Source: Planctomycetota bacterium (GTDB taxonomy: Bacteria > Planctomycetota > GCA-2746535). From it: a stretch of 64,000 nt of DNA. The notes below the pieces were generated by a model. The model searched no databases and was not told where the DNA came from. It saw nothing but the letters and a program-made list of their open reading frames with translations. The translations under genes were made by a program, and so were the position numbers. Below are positions 45,460 to 54,400 of this stretch, piece by piece (position 1 is the stretch's first letter; each line of letters begins with the position of its first letter). The stretch is taken from positions 14,610 to 78,609 of the forward strand of contig NVWA01000011.1 in the NCBI GenBank assembly GCA_002746535.1, in the 5' to 3' direction.

Positions 45460-48400
45460 ATGGGCGAATCTTTCAAATACCTATTAAGAATCAGCTTTTT
45501 ATTGGCGCTTGTATTTAGTAGCCAAAATATGCTGTATTCGGCCGACCGTTATTACGTAGGTTCAGGCAATTGGAATGATACCAGCAAATGGTCTTTGACT
45601 GATAATGGTACAACAGGTGTTTCTGTTCCTGGTGCAGGTGATCAAGTTTATTTTACTAATAATTCGGGCGCTTGTTCAATAGACATTGCGGTGAATGTTC
45701 AAGGCCTTGATATAGCTGCTACTTACGCATCGACAATAACTCAACAATCAAGTTTTGCCATCAATGTTGGTGGCGGTAATTTTATAATGGCGGCCGGTAC
45801 TTTTACAGGTTCGGCAGACTCTTTTGTAGTAGCCGGGAACTGCACTATGTCCGGTGGTATCTTAACCTCTACGGCTTTATTTCAAGCGAGAATATACTCT
45901 TTGACTGGCGGTACCTTTGATCCGGGTAGTGCAAAAAGTGTGACATCGACAAATACGACGGTTTTTACTGACGGTGCTGGTCTTATACTTTTGCCTTCAG
46001 GAGGTAGCTTTACTTTCGAAGGATCGAATCACTTTTCGATTAGCCAAACAAATACTACCTTCAATGATTTAATTATTAACAAATGCGTTTCTTGTGGGTT
46101 TGGCGGAACTGTTACTGTGGACGGCAATTTAACATTAACATCATCGGGGGGAATTAGTGGTACGGTAAATTTAAGAGGGGATTTGTTAGGTTCAGGTGGT
46201 GCCAATGCAAGTGGCACGGTAACCTTTGATGGTACCGGAGATCAGAATATAAACTTCACAGGAGTTCTACCTAGAATGACCATCAATAAAGCTTCAGGTA
46301 CATTGAATTTTCTTTCTGATTTTAAAATCTATAAAGGTTTCACTTATACTGCAGGTCTTACTAATGAGGGAACGTCTACGGTTGATTTTAATGGTAGTGA
46401 TCATTTGACTCTCAATGCAGGTGCGTTTGAGTTTTATAATTTAGAATTAAATCGTTGCCCAACTTGTACGATTAATATTAATACTTTGAATGTAAAAAAT
46501 GATTTTACAATGACGAGTGTAGCCTCGTTAAACGGAACTTTAAATGTTGGTGGAGATTTTACTAATACCGATACAGCTGTTGGAGGGTCATCAACAATTA
46601 CGTTTAATGGTACGTCTGATCAAGCTTTTAACCAGACAACGGGAACTTTATCAAGCGGAACGATTAATATTGACAAAACGGCTGGTTCATTAATCCTTGG
46701 CTCTAATGCATCCATCACCAATGGTGGCGGATCTTTTGTTGTGACTAACGGCACCTTTGATTTGAATGGTTACGATTTTTCTCATGGCAATGCTCTTACC
46801 ATATATGATACATTAAAATTAAAAGGAAATGAAACGTTAACAATTAATGGAACTACTGGGAATGCAGATGCGAACAGTAGCTTTACTTTAAGTGCCACAA
46901 GCTCCACAGTAACCTTTTATGATAGTGCGGTTACGGCAATTGTAACTAATGTGTCCCAAACATTTTTTGATTTAAATTTTGGTGGCGGAAAGATTCACGA
47001 GATGGCATCCGGTGTAGGGAATGGACTCACGATAGAAGGTACTTTAGCATCCAATGGCTCATCTATAAGTCGCTCAATATTGCGAAGTGTTGGAGACGCT
47101 TCCGTTGATTGGGAATTGACCTTAAACGGAACGTCTACATTGGCAGACTTAGTCATCGTTAAGCATAGTGATGCCGGCGGTAATAAAGGGGTCTTAGCAA
47201 CGAACTCGGTTGATATGGGGAATAATACAAATTGGGTAGGGATAGTGGCTCCGTCAGCATTTACTTGGACAGGTGCTACAAATAATAATTTTACAGAAGA
47301 TACAAACTGGTTTGGTGGTACGGCTCCGAACGATACTCAGACAGCGATCTTGCACGGGACCTATTCAATCGCCTGTAATGTAAATGGCAACATTGATATT
47401 GGCGGATTAGTTATTGAAGGCAGCTATAGCAGTACTCTAACTCAACAAGCTGGTAATACGATGACAATTGGTGATTCAGGTTTTTCACAAACTGGTGGAA
47501 CATTTGCTGGCGGAAATTCTGAGATTGCCATTACAGGTGAGTTAACTTTGGCAGGAGGTAATTTTACTTCTACATCAGCAGATTTAAAACTGTATAGTTT
47601 AGATAATACGGGTGGTACCTATACTCATAATAACGGACGATTCTATTTGAATTATCCAGTACCTTGGATTGCAAAACATACCAAGATGATAGAAGTCAAT
47701 AATAGTATTACTCTATATGATTTCAAGGTTTCAGGAACAGCAAGCACAGTAACTGAAACTATAGACTATAACATTGGTGCAGGTGATACTATCATTGTCA
47801 TGAATGACTTTGAAATGTTTGCGGACAATGTTAATTTAGAAAGTGTACAATTAAATGTTGGAACTGTAGAGGTAAGAGGAAATTTAACAGTTGGTACAAA
47901 CGCATTTGGTGGCACAGCTTTAATCAAAGTCAATGGTAATACAACACAAAAGTTTTCTGGAACAACGGGCTATTTTCCAAAAGTTGAATTAGACACATCA
48001 GGGTCATTAGCTCCTAACACAGCCCAAACCTACTTTGCTTCTTATGGTTTTACGCTTACTTCAGGTGCCTTTACGGCTCCATCGGGAGATTTTATTTGCT
48101 TAGATGACTTTACTCAGGTTAGTGGTACCTATACTCACAATAGCGGAACTTTTGGCATCGTTCGTCCTTCTGGTTGGAATAATTCTATTACAACTAATAT
48201 TGATGTTAACACATCTATTAGTTTAAATAATCTAAAGTATTCTGGCACCGGCGGTTCTGGTGTCGAAAAACACACCATCGTAATTGCTACTGGGGATACA
48301 TTAGTTGTTAATGGTAACTTTGAAATCACAGAAGAATTAGCGAATATGGACATTATCTACACTAATGGTGGTACTATAGATTTAAAAGGGAATATAAGTG

Positions 48401-51400
48401 CCACAGATATTTGTTATGGAGGAACGACTACTGTAACGATAACAGGAAATAGTGCTCAAACATATACTGATACCAATTCTGAGGCTCTTCCAGGTATTGT
48501 TGTTAACACGTCAGGAAGCTTTTCACCAGCAGGAGGAAATGTTAATTTTAGTTGTACCGAATTTAATCTAATACTTGGTACGGTTAATATTCCTACAGGT
48601 AAGTTTACTGTTAGAGGTGATTTTACAATTGGCGGTGGCACACTTAACCTTAATAATTGTGAGTTAGTATTGAGCCCATTGATTGGTTGGGCGGCTACTA
48701 AAACAATTGCTGTTGATGTAGTAAATTCGCTGACAGTCTATGATTTGACATTGAGTGGCTGGGGAAACTCTTCTACCGAAAAAAGTACCTTTAATCTTCA
48801 GGGCTCAGACAATTTAATTGTTTTGAATAATTTTGTTTTGGAATCAGAAAAAGTACATCCGGCATCTGTGAACAGAGTTGCTATTAATGGTGGCTCAATT
48901 GAACTTCAGGGCAATGTTGATTTTGGAGCTGTTGGTTTTGGAGGAACAACTCCGCTAACATTTACCGGAACCAATAACCAGGTAATAAATTATACCTCAG
49001 GTGTTATCCCCGGTGGAAATTATATTATTAATAAAACTTCGGGAAAAGTAACGTTAGCTGCTAATCTTGATTTAGAAACAGCGGGTCAGGATCTTGAACT
49101 TGTTGATGGTGAATTAGATCTGGCAGGATTTAATTTAACCGTTAAAGATGTCTTTACTGTTTATGATAGTTTATCATTGAAAGGATCTGAAACGATTACA
49201 GTAAATGGTGTAACAACTAATGCGAATGTGAATGCTAATTTTACGATTAGCGCCACAAGTTCTACGGTCACTTATTATGACAGCGCTGTTACTGCGAATG
49301 TAACCAATTTAGCGAATACGTTTTATGGATTATATTTAGGGGCAGGTAAAACTCATGAATTTGCATCCGGTGTCGGCAATGGTATTACTATCGAGGGTAC
49401 AATTGGATCAAATGGTAGCTGTGGCAATGCCTCTACTTTAAGAAGTGTGGGCGATGCGGCAATCGATTGGGAATTAACCTTAAATGGCACATCAACCTTA
49501 GCTAATAAAGTGATTGTTAAAAGAAGTAATGCCAGCTTAAATAAAGCTGTTTTAGCAACTAACTCATATAGTCTGGGGAATAATACCAATTGGGTCGGCT
49601 TGATCACGGTGACAGATTCATTTTGGGTAGGCGGAACGAACAGCAATTTTAGTGTAGCTACAAACTGGTATGGAAATGCTGTTCCTGGAAATACAGACAT
49701 TGCTGTCTTTAGTTGTTTCTCAAATGCTAGCTGTAGCGTTGATGTTGCTGTCAATGTGCAAGGTTTTGATTTAAAATCGACTTATGCCGGTACTATTAGC
49801 CAAAACGCAAACACAATGGCTATTGGGTCAAGTGGTTGGTTGCAGTCAGGTGGTACTTTTATTGGTGGTTCTTCTGCCATTACATGTGAAAACTTTACGC
49901 TGACAAACGGTGTTTATGTCGCCTCATCAGGCTTGACAACACTTGCGGGTGCAGCAAATATAATTGATGCTAGTGTCGCAACATTTACACACAATAATGG
50001 TTCTGTGCGATTTTCACAAAACGGGGTTGTGCATACTTACACCGGTAATCCCTTAATGTATGATATTGATTTTAACGGAAGTACATCCCAAACAATCAAT
50101 GGTACTTTATCGGCAGCAAATAATATTATCATAACAACGATACATAACTATTCAGGTACTGGTATTGTTTATTATGGTGGGAATTTGACTCTAAAAGACA
50201 GTACTTTTTCGGGTAGTTCAACGAAATTTACGGCCAATGGCGCTGGTGCCCAATCGATTTCTTCTACCGTTGCTGATGGATTTGTTCCTGCTCTAGGTCT
50301 TGATAAGCCATCAGGCACATTAACTTTGCTAAATGATATTGAACTTTTTACAATGTCTTACACCCAAGGTACCTGGGATGCAGGCACTAGTGAAGTTAAT
50401 TTTATTGGTGGCTCGGCAACCTTGGACTTATCAGCTATAACTTTCTATGATGTTAGACTTTCAAAAGCTGGAAATTTTACATTGATTTCTGATTTTATTG
50501 TTTCAAACAGATTTGAGTTGGCGAGCTCAAATTCATTGACTGGTAATCCAATTAAAGTTGGGGGCGATTTTATCTTTAATGATCCGGCTATGTCTACAAA
50601 TACACTTAAATTTATTTTAAATGGTACAGGGGATCAAAATGTAACTTGTATTGCAAATGCGGACTTTCCGGGTGGTGGATTTGAAATTAATAAACCTAGT
50701 GGCTCTGTCATCTTAACACAAGCGCTTAGTGGTTCGAAAGAAGGCGACTGGAAAGTCATTAATGGTACCTTAGATTTAGCAGGATTTGATTTTGATATTG
50801 GAACAAAAACGTTAACAGTTAGCGATACCTTGCAATTAAAAGGTAACGAGACGATAACAGGTACAGTATCTTTGAGTGCGACAAGCTCAAATGTTGTCTA
50901 TTCTGATTCGGCGGTAACGGCAGTGGTGACTAATCTGGCAACTAATTTTTATAGTTTAACTTTTGGTGCCGGTAAAACACATGAGTTTGCTACAGGTGGT
51001 GGCAATGGAATTACTATTGCGGGGACAATGGGATCTAATGGCACCAAAGGAAATCGATCTCTTTTAAGAAGTGTTGGTGACGTTGCCGTTGATTGGGAGT
51101 TAACTTTAAACGGGACATCTACTTTAGGTAATAAAGTTGCCGTGAAAAGAAGTAATGCTAGTTTCGCCAAAGCCATTTTAGCGGTCAATTCTGAAGATCT
51201 AGGAAACAATACCAATTGGGTTGGCATATCTTTGCCGTCAACCATTACTTCTATTACTTCATCAACCTCTGATGGAAGTTACAAAGCCGGAAGTAATATT
51301 GATATTACGTTGAACTTTTCAACTGCTATGACCTTAGTAGGAACTATGGGAGTTACTTTAGATACAGGTGCGGTAATCACTATCAACGCCTTTAATAATG

Positions 51401-54400
51401 CCACCTATGCTCAAGGAGTTTATACGGTAAGTGGCGGTGAAAATAGTGCTGATTTATCAGCAACTAATATTGTTTTATCTGGAACAGCCACAGACAGTAA
51501 TTGTCAGGATTTGATTGTGGCCATGCCGGCAACAAATATAAATACAGGTAGTGATATTATTATTGATACCGTTACTCCTCAAGTCAGTGGGATAGTATCC
51601 TCTTCGGCTGATGAATCGTATGGTGCTGGTAGTAATGTTTCTGTGAGATTAACCTTTAGTGAGTCGATTACATTAACAGGGACAATTGGTCTTAATTTAA
51701 ATAGTGGTGGACTTGTTGTATTTACAGGTTTCACAGGAACAACAGCAGTAGCAACCTATACGGTTTTGGCTGGTGAGAATTCATCGGATCTATCAGGAAC
51801 AATTATTACCGTAAGTGGTACTGCTTCTGATGTAGCCGGCAATGTATTATTAACAACTTTGCCGGGCACAAATATTAATACGGGTAGTGATATCGTTATT
51901 GATACCACAGCACCGACTATCACAAGTATATTATCGACGTCATCTTCTGATAGTTACCGAGCAGGTGAGAACATTACGGTTCAAGTAAATTTCAGTGAAT
52001 CTGTTACTTTATCTGGTGGTAATTTGGTTGTGGCCTTAAATTCTGGTGGCTCAGTTTCAATCACACCATTTACAGGAACAACTTCATCAGGTGTCTATAC
52101 AGTATTGGCAACAGAAAATGCGAACCCGCTAAATGCTACAGGAGTTTCTTTAAGTGCGGGCACATTGACAGACAATGCAACGAATGCTGTTGGCCTAGTA
52201 GTTCCAGGAACCAATATAAATCCTTCTAAAACGATCATTGTTGATACGGTAGTACCAACAATTACGGGCGGTGCCATCGGGGCATTAAATGCTTTTATTG
52301 ATGTCACTTTTGCTGAACCTGTTTATACAACAAATGGGGGCACGGGTGGTTTAAATGTCGCTGATTTTAATTTAACGTTTGTTTCCAATGGGGGTAGTGC
52401 TACCGGAGTAACAATATCAGGTGTTACAACAACAGCTGGCTCACCTTGTGTGGGTGGGGAAACTACTTTTCGATTAAGTTTATCCGTTACTGGTTCTGTT
52501 TCAGGTGTAGAAACAATTGCCGTAACTCCAAATACAAACCAAATTCATGACTTAGCAGGTAATCCTGCCTTGAATGCAACTACGACAGGTGCTTTATTAT
52601 TATTTGATTTAGAAGGTCCTTCGGTCGTTTCTTTAGCAGCTGTTACAGCAAATGGATATTACAAGGCAGGCCAAACTATTGATATTAAAATAACGTTTAC
52701 TGAAAATGTTATTATTGTTGGTAGTCCTCAACTGTTATTTGAAACAGGGACAACAGATCGAAATGCAATTTATAAAAGCGGAACAGGTTCAACAGAGATT
52801 ATTTTTGAATATACGATTGTGTCAGGAGATGCTTCCTTAGATCTTGATGCTGTTTCAACTACATCCCTAACTTTAAATGGTGGTACTATACAAGACGGGT
52901 CTGGTAATAACGCAACATTAGTTTTACCAACACCTGGCACTACAAATTCTTTAGGAAATAATAGTGCCATTGTTATTGATGCTAATGCTCCATCTATAAT
53001 TGCCGGTGCTCTTGGGGTGGATAATGCTTATGTTGATATCACTTTTATTGAAGGTGTTTATAACAATGGTGGCACAGGCCCTGTAACAACAGCAGGTTTT
53101 TCTCTTACATTTAATCAGAATGGTGGCATTGCCACTGGGGTTACTATTACAGGAGTCCAAAAAGCAGATGGAAATGTTTTAGTTGGTGGCGAAACTGTTA
53201 TTAGAGTTCTAATACAAACAACAGGTGTGGCTCTTGGTGTTGAAACAATTAACATCGATGGTGTCTCTAGTAAAATATCTGATATTGCTGACAACGCCTT
53301 AGCAGCTTCTTCTACAGGTTTAATGACTCTTATTACTCAAGGAACGGTTCCGACAGTATTAAGCATAACAGCAATGAATGACGATGGTATCTATGGTACA
53401 AACCAATTGATTACATTGGAAGTTAAATTTTCTGAAAATGTATTTGTAACAGGTATACCATTTGTTGAGCTAGAAACAGGTGCCACAAATAAATTTGCCA
53501 TTTATGGTGGGGGAAGTGGTTCTGACACATTGACCTTTAACTATGTTATTAGAGAAGGTGATGTATCTAGTGACTTAGATTATGCTAGCGCTTCTGCGTT
53601 TTCATCGGCTGTCGGAAAAATTCATAGTTCATTGAGTATACCAGTCAATGCAACGTTAGTTGATCCAGGTGCAGTAGGTTCTTTAGGCGCCAACAAAAAC
53701 ATTCGAATTGAAACATTAAATCCAATGATTATCAGTATCACAACTACAGCAGTTGATGGCACTTATGGTATTGGTGCCTCAATACCTTTAGCGGTGCATT
53801 TTTCAAGAGAAGTTACCTTAGCCGGTGGTGATATTAAGATCTCATTGAATAGCGGGGTTGATTTAATTGTCGGACATTTGATCGGCACATTAATAAGTTT
53901 GGATTACTTGGTCGAAGAGGGGGAGCAAACGAGTGATCTAAGTATTGTTTCGATAACATTAGAAGGCAGCGCGACTTTATTGGATTCAAAAGGAGTTGCT
54001 AATAGCATGACACTACCTACTCCATTATTTGTGGATGAGCATGAAATTAAAATCGAAGCACTTGCGTCTGATTATCTCATTTCTGCTATTGCTAATAGTG
54101 GTGGTAGCATATCACCTGTGGGAGCGACACCAGTAATAGCCGGTGCGAATCAGGCTTTTACAATTGCACCAAATGAAGGATATCATATTGAGGAACTATT
54201 AATTGATGGTGTTAAAGTGGCAGTTGTTAGTAGTTATACCTTTACCAGTGTAAATAATAATCATTCAATAGAAGTAGTGTTTGTTCAAGATCAAACTTCA
54301 TACACGATTGTTTCCAATAGTAGTATCGGTGGTTCAGTTTCACCAGCAGGTGCAACAACAGTAGATGTTAACAATGACCATGTAGTTTCAATTATTCCTG

